From NCBI GenBank assembly GCA_018985225.1, contig JADGIF010000155.1, forward strand, positions 1 to 16,664: a stretch of DNA of 16,664 nucleotides, written 5' to 3'. Under the pieces are notes generated by a model. That model did not search any database and had not been told where the DNA came from. It saw only the letters and a program-made list of their open reading frames with translations. Below, piece after piece: positions 6,617 to 15,880 of this stretch. Position numbers and translations under genes: made by a program. Within the stretch, counting starts at the first letter, position 1; every line of letters starts with the position of its first letter. Source of the stretch: Amoeboradix gromovi (Eukaryota; Sanchytriomycota; Sanchytriomycetes; Sanchytriales; Sanchytriaceae).

Positions 6617-8611
6617 TTACATTAATATGCAATTTTCATCATCCTTTCTTTGTTTGCCTTTAATCTTTTTTAACTCACTCAGTCTTTGCAGAGATCGCTG
6701 GTTACCTTGACTAGCTGATCTAACGTACCATCTTCTTGCCTCTTCAAGATCTTTCTTGACTCCGATACCCATTTCTGAGTAATAACCAACTGCGTATTCT
6801 GCTTTGGCAAGTCCCTTGTCTGCGGCTTTCCTGGCCCATAGATAAGCCTCAGTATCACTGCGCTGTAAGACGCCTTCAGCACCTGTTAAATACCAGCCTG
6901 ATAATGCTAATTCAGAATCAGGGTGGCCCTGTTGTGCAGACTTCGTATACCAGGCAATACTTCTCCTAGGATCAATAGGACAACCCAAAGTACCATATTC
7001 ATAAATATACCCAAGTCTATACTGGGATGGAGCATATCCTAAGAATGCAGATTGAGTAAATAAATCTCTAGCATAGTTTTCATCAGGGATAACATTCGGT
7101 ATACCTTCTTTTTCATAAATTAGGCCCAATTCATGTAATGCATGCGGATTGTTATCGTCAGCAACTTGAGCTGCTCTTTTTAACCAGCTGATGGCTTCTC
7201 TAGGATTACGAACTTGCCCCAAAAGACCATTAAGCATAATTAAACCCATTTTGTACATTCCAGCAACGTCTCCCAAAGCAGCACTCTTTCTAAAGTATTG
7301 TACAGCCCTAGAAGAATCCTTTTTACATCCGGCGCCTAGTTCATTACAAACAGCAACTCTGTATGTTGCTTGAGGGTGGTTTAATTTAGATGCTTGCATG
7401 TAAAAGGAGAAAGCTTTTTCATGGTCAACATTGACATTTAATGCTCCACTACCATAACATTCCGCCAAAAAAACAAGTGCTTCACTGACTGCAGTCTTTT
7501 GCTGTTCATTTAGATTACTAACCTTGTTTTGAGTAACCTTTTTGATATATTTCAAAGCTTCACTTTGAAGTTGCTTTTGATTCTGCAGCTGCTGTTGCTG
7601 AGTACCTTTTTCCATCAGGGCTTGCTCTGACATTTGAATAAGATACTTACTAAATTCTAATAGTAGAATTGGATCACTGGTCTTCTTTAGCTGGCTTCTG
7701 TACATTTGCAGGGTTTCATAAGTAGGCTGATTGTCACTGCCCTGCATGAAAGGATTAAATGGAGCTTGTGGCTGTTGAGGAATCTGTTGCACATCAAAAG
7801 AATAAACACCGCTAGATACATCGGATGGTCTGCGCTCATGACTGATAGCTGAATCAGCATTCGAGACTGGACTGATTTGGCGAGGAGACATATTAAACTG
7901 CTGATTATCTGGAATAACATGCTGGCGCATACTTGTTGATGTCTGCCGGGTTTGATTTGTGTTTGAATAGGGAATTTGTTGAAGTGAAGCAGATTTAGGA
8001 TTTGAAAACTGCTGAATTGAGGCAGTCTTTGCATTTGAAAAATGTTGCAATGAGCTGGTTTTTGGACGTTGTTGCATTGAGTTGGTCTTTGAATTTTGAA
8101 AATGCTCCATTGAATTGCTTTTCCCACTTGAAAGTTGCTGATAAGACACACTACTTTGGAGTTGATTCTCATCTCTTTGGGCCATTACGGGGACTTGAGA
8201 TGGAATTCCCTCAACTGACTTACTTTTTGAAATAGGTAGCATGCTGTCAGAATGTTTTAGAGGTACACTAAAATGCTTTGAATCCTCCCTTGAAATATTG
8301 GAGACACCCAGTCCACCAACATTGGGTTTTAAATACAGCCTATCCAATTCTAAGGAAGGTACTTTTTTTGCTTCAGACTCATCAGGCATTTTATAATAAA
8401 AAGTTTTCTTTGAGGGTTTTTTGTCTGCAGCTCTAGGTGGTGCCCTGTCCTCACTGTTGTATTTTAAATGATGTTTTGGCTGAGTTTGACTCAAAGTCCT
8501 AGTTAAATTACTACTATTTTCCGACATATTTTCAGAGCTGACCAACAATCGGAGTGTTTGATTTATCATTTTTGGTATTAGTTTCTGATTGGCCACATGC
8601 AAATTTAACAT
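6617..8611 (-). CDS. SKT5: Skt5/Chs4-type chitin synthase regulator with Sel1 repeats and CaaX box
   Basis: The longest ATG-initiated frame, 664 residues, starts at 8611. A second ATG at 8527 (MSENSSNLTR) is equally credible, since two CCAAT boxes lie at 8586-8620. Skt5/Chs4 activates and localises chitin synthase III at the plasma membrane and bud neck. Residues ~1-310 are low-complexity, rich in Ser, Gln and Asn, and include six tandem 11-residue repeats (156-219). Residues ~370-645 hold about seven Sel1 repeats, seen in phrases such as AVQYFRKSAALGDVAGMYKMG, given here only in part as AVQYFRKSAALGD, then AISWLKRAAQ, SIAWYTKSAQQGH and ARRWYVRSASQGN. A Lys/Arg/Asp-rich tail ends in CILM, a CaaX prenylation motif comparable to the one in budding yeast Chs4. 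Length matches yeast Skt5 (about 700). Confidence 0.9.
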   Translation of the reverse strand: MLNLHVANQKLIPKMINQTLRLLVSSENMSENSSNLTRTLSQTQPKHHLKYNSEDRAPPRAADKKPSKKTFYYKMPDESEAKKVPSLELDRLYLKPNVGGLGVSNISREDSKHFSVPLKHSDSMLPISKSKSVEGIPSQVPVMAQRDENQLQSSVSYQQLSSGKSNSMEHFQNSKTNSMQQRPKTSSLQHFSNAKTASIQQFSNPKSASLQQIPYSNTNQTRQTSTSMRQHVIPDNQQFNMSPRQISPVSNADSAISHERRPSDVSSGVYSFDVQQIPQQPQAPFNPFMQGSDNQPTYETLQMYRSQLKKTSDPILLLEFSKYLIQMSEQALMEKGTQQQQLQNQKQLQSEALKYIKKVTQNKVSNLNEQQKTAVSEALVFLAECYGSGALNVNVDHEKAFSFYMQASKLNHPQATYRVAVCNELGAGCKKDSSRAVQYFRKSAALGDVAGMYKMGLIMLNGLLGQVRNPREAISWLKRAAQVADDNNPHALHELGLIYEKEGIPNVIPDENYARDLFTQSAFLGYAPSQYRLGYIYEYGTLGCPIDPRRSIAWYTKSAQQGHPDSELALSGWYLTGAEGVLQRSDTEAYLWARKAADKGLAKAEYAVGYYSEMGIGVKKDLEEARRWYVRSASQGNQRSLQRLSELKKIKGKQRKDDENCILM
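7955..8146 (-). repeat. coding minisatellite, six degenerate 33-bp units in the Skt5 gene
   Basis: In protein order the units are SYQQLSSGKSN, SMEHFQNSKTN, SMQQRPKTS (two residues short), SLQHFSNAKTA, SIQQFSNPKSA and SLQQIPYSNTN. The shared pattern is S-hydrophobic-Q-x-x-x-x-x-K-(S/T)-x. The units lie in the unstructured N-terminal half, away from the Sel1 repeats. Confidence 0.75.
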
Positions 8612-8620
8612 AACCAATCA
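8586..8620. promoter_or_regulatory. pair of CCAAT boxes at the 5' end of the Skt5 gene
   Basis: TGATTGG at 8586-8592 and CCAATCA at 8614-8620 face in opposite directions with 21 bp between them. The first lies inside the longest reading frame, which argues that translation may begin at 8527 instead. The arrangement resembles the pair at 1998-2038. Confidence 0.5.
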
Positions 8621-10336
<1,716 letters not shown>

Positions 10337-10343
10337 CATTGCA

Positions 10344-10349
10344 AATAAA
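10344..10349 (+). terminator. AATAAA polyadenylation signal of HPD inside a 28-bp gap
   Basis: AATAAA starts 8 nt after the HPD stop and lies 15 nt before the next ATG. Cleavage 10-30 nt downstream would fall at or inside the carrier's start codon. Confidence 0.55.
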
Positions 10350-10364
10350 CTGTTTTTTTAAACT

Positions 10365-11237
10365 ATGGGGTTCGACTTAGCATTCTCGGCATTTGTGTCC
10401 GGTTTAATTAGTCGCTTCTTTGTTGCCCCAATCGATGTTATTAAAATAAGGTCTCAAATTACTTCTGCTCCTTTGAAGGGACAAATAAAATCAATATTGC
10501 AAAATGAGGGTGTTTTAGCATTTTGGAAAGGTAATATAGCAGCAGAATTGTTATATGGGTCATACTCAATGATTCAAATGACAGCCTACAAGAAGCTACA
10601 GCATATGATACCTGCTGAAAATCAATTTATAAAGAACTTTCAATCAGGAGCATTAGCAGGTGTGTTAGCCACTGTAGTTACTTTTCCCTTTGACGTTCTT
10701 CGGACCAGGTTTGCTGCTCAAGTGACACCTGTATACTACTCTTTGTTCGGAGCTGTGAGAACAATCTTAAAAGAAGAAACGTTAGGGCTATACAAGGGCC
10801 TGGGACCTTCTATAGTTGCCATCATACCTTATATGGGAATTACTTTTGCCTCTTATGAATATTACAAAAAGATGCTTAGCAACACTGGATTATCTAGTTA
10901 CAATGATTTAATTAGTGGCGCGTTAGCGGGATTAAGCGGCAAGTTATCGACTTATCCCTTAGATACTCTTCGTAAGAGAATGCAAATACAAGGTCCCAGG
11001 GTAGATGAGTTTTTAAGTGATGTAAAAGTTGCAAATTACAATAACCTGAAGAGAATGAAATTTACAAATACCCATTTAATTCATATTGGTTTTGCATTTA
11101 GAATATTCGAAGATATTATAAGATCTGAGGGAATAGGAGGCTTATTCAGAGGTATTAAGCCTGCTTTGTTAAAAGCTGTCATTGGATCATCTTTGACATT
11201 CTCTCTCACAAATTACTTTAAGTCCAGGGTTGATTAA
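10365..11237 (+). CDS. TPC1: mitochondrial carrier, thiamine pyrophosphate carrier type
   Basis: A 290-residue SLC25 inner-membrane carrier with the three-repeat plan intact: signature motifs PIDVIKIR (22-29), PFDVLRTR (108-115) and PLDTLRKR (198-205), each followed by a matrix helix, and FWKG, LYKG, LFRG half-motifs. Two membrane helices per repeat give six. The phrases SRFFVAPIDVIKIR, YKGLGPSIVAIIPYMG and STYPLDTLRKRMQIQG favour the TPC1/SLC25A19 branch, which imports thiamine pyrophosphate for matrix dehydrogenases; the CoA and ADP/ATP-Mg branches are close alternatives. The N-terminus is very short, with the first helix starting almost at Met1. The start lies 28 bp after the HPD stop, so its promoter must overlap HPD or the two are co-transcribed. 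The stop is 10 bp from the KRI1 stop on the other strand. Confidence 0.85.
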   Translation: MGFDLAFSAFVSGLISRFFVAPIDVIKIRSQITSAPLKGQIKSILQNEGVLAFWKGNIAAELLYGSYSMIQMTAYKKLQHMIPAENQFIKNFQSGALAGVLATVVTFPFDVLRTRFAAQVTPVYYSLFGAVRTILKEETLGLYKGLGPSIVAIIPYMGITFASYEYYKKMLSNTGLSSYNDLISGALAGLSGKLSTYPLDTLRKRMQIQGPRVDEFLSDVKVANYNNLKRMKFTNTHLIHIGFAFRIFEDIIRSEGIGGLFRGIKPALLKAVIGSSLTFSLTNYFKSRVD

Positions 11238-11246
11238 ATATTTAAA

Positions 11247-11252
11247 TTTATT
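11247..11252 (-). terminator. AATAAA overlapping the KRI1 stop codon
   Basis: On the minus strand AATAAA includes the TAA stop at 11248-11250. The convergent carrier gene ends at 11237, so the two mature 3' ends must overlap and be antisense to each other. Confidence 0.5.
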
Positions 11253-12816
11253 TTTTAATCCATTTTCTTAGCAACTTTTTTTGCTCTTTATCTTCAACCT
11301 TTTCCAGTTTTTCTCTGATATGCCTCTTTAATTCAAACACACGTTGCTTGCTAACCTTGTAAGGCTTTTCAGTATACGGTGCCAGTCTCTTTAGACCAAC
11401 TGTTCTGTTTAGTTCTTTCTCGTCTGCCAACAATATATCAGCTGCATTTAACCCGTAATGGTCGGGTTCCACATCTCTGTACTTGAATCGGACAGGAATA
11501 TCACCAACAATATCCTCGTAATCTAATTTAAAATATTCATCAATTTTGCCTTTGAGCTCATTGTTGTCATCATCTAATAGTTGCTTAAAGGTTTTCTCGT
11601 CCGTATTAGTGGACTGGTAGTTGTCAATTTCCAATTTGCCCTCTATGTCTTCAGAGTCATTCTCGTTATAATAATGATCGTCAAAAAGAGTATCCATTTG
11701 TTGGTCCCATTTATCAGCATCATAATCATCATCTAAGTTTAGTTTATCAACAAGTATTTCCGTTTTCAAGCCCGATATTTCGCTGATCTGATGAACTTTA
11801 TCCAATATCTCTTCCTTTTTCAAATTCTTTAGTCTTTTAAGGTTCTCAGTTTTTCTTAACCTATCCATTTCTTTCCTTTCCTTCCTTGCATTTCTAGCAT
11901 CCGCTCTTCTAGTATCAGGTCTTCTGGCAGAGTCTGTTACTTCACGGCTGTAGGATTTGATTAGTTCGGCACCTTTTTCTTGAAATCTATATTGCGCGTC
12001 AATTTCAAACTTGTCAACAACTAAATCGTCATCTGACTTATCCTCATATAGCTGAACGGGTTCTCCATTTTGTAGAATAAATGCACTGGACTCAAAGTTA
12101 TCATTGTCTTTAATAGAATATGTTGCAACGGCTCCAAAACCAGGGACTTCATCTCCCATCCACCCTTTGGATAATACGTATTTTAATAGCCATTCATCTT
12201 GGTCTAGTTCATGGTCCTCTTTTTTAGATTTACAGACTGATTCCAATTCTTTCTTCAAATTGACGTCCTCAACACTCTCCACCAATGCCATTTTGTATTT
12301 TTCATCTTCCATGTCTGCAACTAATTCGTTTTTCACAATCAGAAAGTCTTCATCCTTATCAACATCGTCAACTTTAAAAGCATCTTTCAAAGCACTTTGT
12401 TCCTCTTCATACGTAAGAACCTTGGGTTTTAATTCAGAAACCTCATTTGTGTTATCAAATTTATCAAACTGGTCTAGAATCTCTTTCCGTTCTAAGTCTT
12501 TTAGTTTTACAGATTTAACTTTCGCACTTTTTGCGATTTTCTTGTCAAAATGCGAATCATCAAAGAATTTGATATCGCTTTTATAAATAGAGGGGTCTTT
12601 CGCTCTTATTTTACCAATGACATTCATAATCTGACAGTCAACAGCGTTAGTCAACATTTCTGCATCCTCGTCTTCACTGGTAGAATCGCTTAAATCTTGA
12701 TCCTCCAAGTATTGAAGCTCTTCTCGCTTTTTGTTATGTTCAAATTTTTTCGCAAAGTCCTCGTTTATTGTCAATTTCACATTAGTATCGGCAGATAAAT
12801 TAATTTCCCTCGTCAT
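11248..12816 (-). CDS. KRI1: KRI1-type ribosome biogenesis factor
   Basis: A 522-residue, highly charged nucleolar protein needed for 40S subunit maturation in yeast, where Kri1 works with Krr1. Intronless from the ATG at 12816. N-terminal signature: LTINEDFAKKFEHNKKREEL (16-35), an acidic SDSTSEDEDAE stretch, then IRAKDPSIYKSD and FFDD (about 70-87), all typical of the family. The middle is a long acidic and basic coiled region, including RKERKEMDRLRKTENLKRLK. The C-terminal KRI1 domain is clear: RFKYRDVEPDHYGLNAADIL, a DEKELNR segment and KRLAPYTEKPYK (about 443-492), followed by a basic tail. Somewhat shorter than yeast Kri1 (about 590). Its start faces the repeat-rich block. Confidence 0.93.
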   Translation of the reverse strand: MTREINLSADTNVKLTINEDFAKKFEHNKKREELQYLEDQDLSDSTSEDEDAEMLTNAVDCQIMNVIGKIRAKDPSIYKSDIKFFDDSHFDKKIAKSAKVKSVKLKDLERKEILDQFDKFDNTNEVSELKPKVLTYEEEQSALKDAFKVDDVDKDEDFLIVKNELVADMEDEKYKMALVESVEDVNLKKELESVCKSKKEDHELDQDEWLLKYVLSKGWMGDEVPGFGAVATYSIKDNDNFESSAFILQNGEPVQLYEDKSDDDLVVDKFEIDAQYRFQEKGAELIKSYSREVTDSARRPDTRRADARNARKERKEMDRLRKTENLKRLKNLKKEEILDKVHQISEISGLKTEILVDKLNLDDDYDADKWDQQMDTLFDDHYYNENDSEDIEGKLEIDNYQSTNTDEKTFKQLLDDDNNELKGKIDEYFKLDYEDIVGDIPVRFKYRDVEPDHYGLNAADILLADEKELNRTVGLKRLAPYTEKPYKVSKQRVFELKRHIREKLEKVEDKEQKKLLRKWIKK

Positions 12817-13267
12817 CTCCTAAATTATTGATCGGATTGACTTATTGAATTAAGATGTTCCCAAAGCACACATTTTTAAACAGGTCGAAGGCTGCCTGTT
12901 TGTTTATGTCATTTACGACACATTCAACAAAAACTTGAGTAACTCTATAAAACGCGGTCCACCAATTAAAATTCCTGGTTAATGAGAAAATCAGTTTTTA
13001 AAAGAGAACTGAAGCCAGTTGCTCGCACTTCCACGACCCTAATGCGGGATTGGATATGTATCCATATGTCTCAAGTATTCATTGCTTACTGCATGTCTCT
13101 GTTAGCTAACTAATGTCATATATCGACTTCTGTTGAACAAAACATTCATCGCAAATAATTGTGATTTATTACACCAATAAATCTTTTTTGGGTGCCTCTA
13201 GTAGCATAAAAATCCAATGCTTTTTCTTTTAATCAAACGAATTGTCACTCGGAAGTGGGTAGCGACC

Positions 13268-13302
13268 ATATGGGACATCAAATATAAAAACTAGACAAGT
13301 CG
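13268..13302 (+). repeat. dispersed repeat, partial copy
   Basis: ATATGGGACATCAAATA, then TAAAAACTAGACAAGTCG: the left 35 bp of the family, with one base changed and one missing against copies 1 and 2. Homology fades after 13302. The orientation is opposite to copies 1 and 2. Confidence 0.75.
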
Positions 13303-13432
13303 AAAACTTCAGAAATTGGAAAAATAGCATTTACGAAATTTCTAATAAATCATCTTTCTATAAATTAAAATTTTGAAGCATTCTGATAGTTATTGATTAA
13401 GATATTTCAGTTTGAAATTAGTATTGCAAATC

Positions 13433-13468
13433 AAATGTAAAAAGTAGACTAACTTTTATAACCAATCA
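13433..13468 (+). repeat. dispersed repeat, partial copy followed by a CCAAT box
   Basis: AAATGTAAAAAGTAGACTAA matches the internal part of copy 1, including its CTAACT variant. CCAATCA follows at 13462-13468. A similar module with the same spacing style lies at 15942-15975. Confidence 0.55.
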
Positions 13469-13598
13469 GATTGTTTGTTTTTTATAGTTTTGTTATTCAA
13501 GAAAACTAGACTTTTTATTGAAATGAACAAAGAACTAATTGGCAATATAGAAGAGTATGATTTTTAGTCTATGGGCCAATTAAACCCATTTATTTGAG

Positions 13599-13607
13599 TA
13601 TATAAAG
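13599..13607 (+). promoter_or_regulatory. TATA box
   Basis: TATATAAAG lies 23 bp before the ATG at 13631, with CCAAT at 13576-13580 upstream. This is the best TATA-type core promoter in the window. Confidence 0.45.
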
Positions 13608-13630
13608 AACATTGTCATTTATAGTAAGAA

Positions 13631-13789
13631 ATGAAAAGAACAACCGAGCCAACAACTGAAATAACAAAGAAATTCAGAACATGCGAAAGTTTAACGTCAG
13701 AAACATCGCCAACAACTCTAGATACTTGCTCAACTGACACTTCTCAAGGCTGTACTTTTCACCGCTGCTCGATACCAAGTATATTGTAA
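13631..13789 (+). CDS. small Thr/Ser-rich ORF behind a TATA box, unknown
   Basis: 52 codons from ATG 13631 to TAA 13787-13789. The peptide is rich in Thr, Ser and Cys (for example TEPTTEITKKF and SPTTLDTCSTDTS). Support is the TATATAAAG box at 13599 and the regular composition; no family is recognised. The stop lies inside GTAAGT at 13786. Removing 14 nt (13786-13799, ending TTTAG) would continue the frame for about 87 residues into a hydrophobic segment ending at 14059. Such an intron would be shorter than any I know, so I treat the unspliced form as the default. Confidence 0.3.
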   Translation: MKRTTEPTTEITKKFRTCESLTSETSPTTLDTCSTDTSQGCTFHRCSIPSIL

Positions 13790-13790
13790 G

Positions 13791-14081
13791 TCACTTTAGC
13801 CCAAAATGGCTGTCAATCCCGTTTATAAAAGTCTTTAAAATGCAGGTGTGGCCAACAGCAATGGAGTACTCACACTTGATAGAGTATACATACATCAGCT
13901 TATCGTGCATTATTTCCCTAGCTGCAGTAATGATGACAGACACTATCGCGGCTCCACCAATTACGGCAACTGTTTTCAGCGTTGGAATCCTGTTCCAGAT
14001 CTCTCTAGGCTTGCTCGCTACTCGCGCTGCCATTTCTTTTGCATATGATGGGATATGATTAGATGCTGCGAATCGCATCAT
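13791..14081 (-). CDS. possible small single-pass membrane protein, unknown
   Basis: A 96-residue frame from the ATG at 14081 to TGA at 13791-13793. It has an amphipathic basic N-terminal part (AKEMAARVASKPREIWNR) and one likely membrane helix (VAVIGGAAIVSVIITAA), a layout seen in mitochondrial inner-membrane subunits. The plus strand is also open here (frames through 14048 and 14058) and equally hydrophobic, so the coding strand is uncertain. The region is visibly richer in G and C than its surroundings. It would end 1 bp from the plus-strand ORF at 13631-13789. Confidence 0.25.
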   Translation of the reverse strand: MMRFAASNHIPSYAKEMAARVASKPREIWNRIPTLKTVAVIGGAAIVSVIITAAREIMHDKLMYVYSIKCEYSIAVGHTCILKTFINGIDSHFGLK

Positions 14082-14171
14082 TCGGCAAAATTGCAGCAGC
14101 ACTCTGCTAGTTAAGTAGTATCAGACACGAATTTGAAGTCTTTACAGGTGGACGCTCTCATCCAAGCATAG

Positions 14172-14312
14172 ATGGGATTTACTGGGTGGGATGACTTGGA
14201 AAACAAAGATCTGGTTCCAGATATTCTGCATTTACTACTTTTAGACTACCAGGGACCAAGGCTATCAGTTGAACATCCGCATGTATACAAACAGATTTGT
14301 CAAATCAAATAA
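14172..14312 (+). CDS. 46-codon ORF with AATAAA over its stop, unknown
   Basis: ATG 14172 to TAA 14310-14312. The peptide is protein-like (GWDDLENKDLVPDILHLL at the start, then a hydrophilic end). AATAAA at 14308-14313 overlaps the stop, as in several genes of this window. A possible acceptor (TTTACAG at about 14147) upstream means it could be the last exon of a longer gene. No family recognised. Confidence 0.25.
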   Translation: MGFTGWDDLENKDLVPDILHLLLLDYQGPRLSVEHPHVYKQICQIK

Positions 14313-14824
14313 ATCATCCAAATTGATCTGCCAAAATGCAAGAATTGATATAAGCCAAGTACTATTTACAGTATTTGAACTGTTACCGTAAAATAGCCAG
14401 GAGAGATAAAAGTCTGAATGTGCTCTGGCTTGTAAATATTTCTGACATTTCAGCCTCTTTTTCGGTATGCCAACTCTTCAAGGTTGCACTGCATTACCAA
14501 ACTGCAGCATCTTCAGAGTGGTGCATACACTGCACACTTTCTGGAGATAAAGTCTATTAGTATCCACAAACGGAGCTACAATCCATGAGATCCATGAGAT
14601 CTATGCTGGTATTTGGAGATGCATCTAAATATCGAGAAATAGAGAAATGTACAACTATCATAAATTCGACAATGTTCAGGCTTTAATTAACAGACCTGGC
14701 TCTGATATCATATCCACTTTTCTGACATCGCAGTAATAGCGTCTATTATCAAATACTTGCACCAATAAAATCATCCTGTTGATCCTATTTACGGCTTAAA
14801 AGACGGAATACCTGTTGTTATATA
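14313..14824 (+). other. 512-bp region upstream of the secreted-protein candidate
   Basis: It contains ATCCATGAG twice in tandem at 14581-14598 with a third partial unit, and CACCAATAAAATC near 14760, which resembles a motif in the diverged repeat at 8734 and 13171. A 61-codon open frame at 14375-14560 begins with TTG and is unconvincing. Confidence 0.35.
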
Positions 14825-15487
14825 ATGAGAGCAATTTACTTAATACAGCTGATCATGGCAGTCCCAGCGCTAACGCAAAAGCCAGCCATACAGCCTTTTG
14901 GTGAAGATAAACATGTCAGCACAAAGGATGCTATTCAGATGGTTGAACAGAGAGAGGCGAACAAAGAAGTATATCAGCAAAGAGTAGAGAGGACTAGAGA
15001 GCAACTGACAGATGCCAAGAATATTGACAAATTCAATGTGATTGTCAAATTCGTAGATTATTTCGTGAGATATAATGCTATTGAGGGAGTCTCGAAATTT
15101 GAACTCAAAACAGATTCCTTTACAATTTTAATGGAAAGTGGCATTGAACTTAAATCTAAGATAGAAGAACAGTTGAATCTTTTGAAAGAGAGCTCACCGT
15201 TGACGCCAAAGCAGTCAAAAAAATTGCAGGAACTCGGGAAATTCAAGGCAGAACTCGATGCTGAACTAGATGGGAACAAATTGCTTAAAACTTATCTTCG
15301 TTCAGCAAAAATAGCTGATACAGCCACTAATGGTTTGAGAAGAGCTAGATCTGGAGTTAAAAAAGGAATTAATGCTATTTTCACACCAGTTGGATTGAGA
15401 ACACCATCACCAGAATTACTAGCGGCATCACCAGAGAGACCACAAGTGCAACCACCAGCGGAAAGAAGAGGACCAAGACCAGTTTAG
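14825..15487 (+). CDS. possible secreted coiled-coil protein, unknown family
   Basis: 220 residues from ATG 14825 to TAG 15485-15487, AATAAA five bases later. The first ~18 residues (MRAIYLIQLIMAVPALTQ) look like a short signal peptide with a likely cut near AVPA-LTQ; the hydrophobic core is at the low end of normal length. Residues ~30-170 are almost wholly helical and charged, with two heptad-like stretches (about 37-62 and 100-145). Around 170-190 there is a basic segment RRARSGVKKG, then a proline-rich tail with RTPSPELL, ASPERPQVQPP and a final RRGPRPV. No cysteine pattern and no known domain. It sits between repeat copies, apart from the housekeeping genes, as lineage-specific secreted or effector-like proteins often do; that role is inference. 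Confidence 0.7.
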   Translation: MRAIYLIQLIMAVPALTQKPAIQPFGEDKHVSTKDAIQMVEQREANKEVYQQRVERTREQLTDAKNIDKFNVIVKFVDYFVRYNAIEGVSKFELKTDSFTILMESGIELKSKIEEQLNLLKESSPLTPKQSKKLQELGKFKAELDAELDGNKLLKTYLRSAKIADTATNGLRRARSGVKKGINAIFTPVGLRTPSPELLAASPERPQVQPPAERRGPRPV

Positions 15488-15855
15488 CTCGAATAAAATT
15501 TATACTCTACTTGAATTTATTTTTTGTATCAACATCTATGGGAATACGAAAAAAGCTCCAATGCAGTGCTGGTGGTTCCCCAAGAATTAGACATTAATAT
15601 TTGCAAGGTGTTCATCATTAGCATTCTATGAGCTCTTATGACTGAAAGAATTCCACAACACCCATTTCGTCTTTGGGTGGAGCAATTTCAATTCACATTG
15701 AATCATTGGACAGTAATGATCGCAAGCTGGTATTACATAATACTTGGAGTACCTTGCAACAACATGAACAAAGCAGAGCACTAAATCTGCTTGTAGTGAG
15801 TAGCAAGTACAAGCAAACTGCAACATGTTCTCATTTTGAACTTGAGAACTTGGTG

Positions 15856-15880
15856 ATATGGGACACCAAATATAATAAAT
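15856..15880 (+). repeat. dispersed repeat, 25-bp end fragment
   Basis: ATATGGGACACCAAATATAA is identical to the terminal 20 bp of copy 1, then homology is lost. Confidence 0.7.

Larger units (their letters stand above)
12817..13630. other. 814-bp AT-rich region upstream of KRI1
   Basis: It holds the KRI1 promoter, a diverged repeat shared with 8684-8790 (at 13119-13230), and repeat copies at 13268-13302 and 13433-13455, the latter followed by CCAATCA at 13462-13468. A 43-codon ORF at 12982-13113 sits 30 bp after TATAAAA at 12946-12952 but has nothing recognisable. Confidence 0.45.

Noticed and set aside
7687-8172. 161-codon ORF in another frame within Skt5
   Set aside because: Out-of-frame shadow of the low-complexity Gln/Asn/Ser region. 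The Skt5 frame is supported by Sel1 repeats and CaaX.
12104-12586. 160-codon plus-strand ORF antisense to KRI1
   Set aside because: Mirror of the acidic, Ser/Lys-rich coding sequence of KRI1. The Ser-rich composition is what GAA/GAC/GAT-rich coding strands give in reverse.
12982-13113. 43-codon ORF with TATAAAA 30 bp upstream (12946-12952)
   Set aside because: Length is within chance expectation, the peptide has no recognisable feature, and the region also carries diverged repeat sequence. Not called as a gene.
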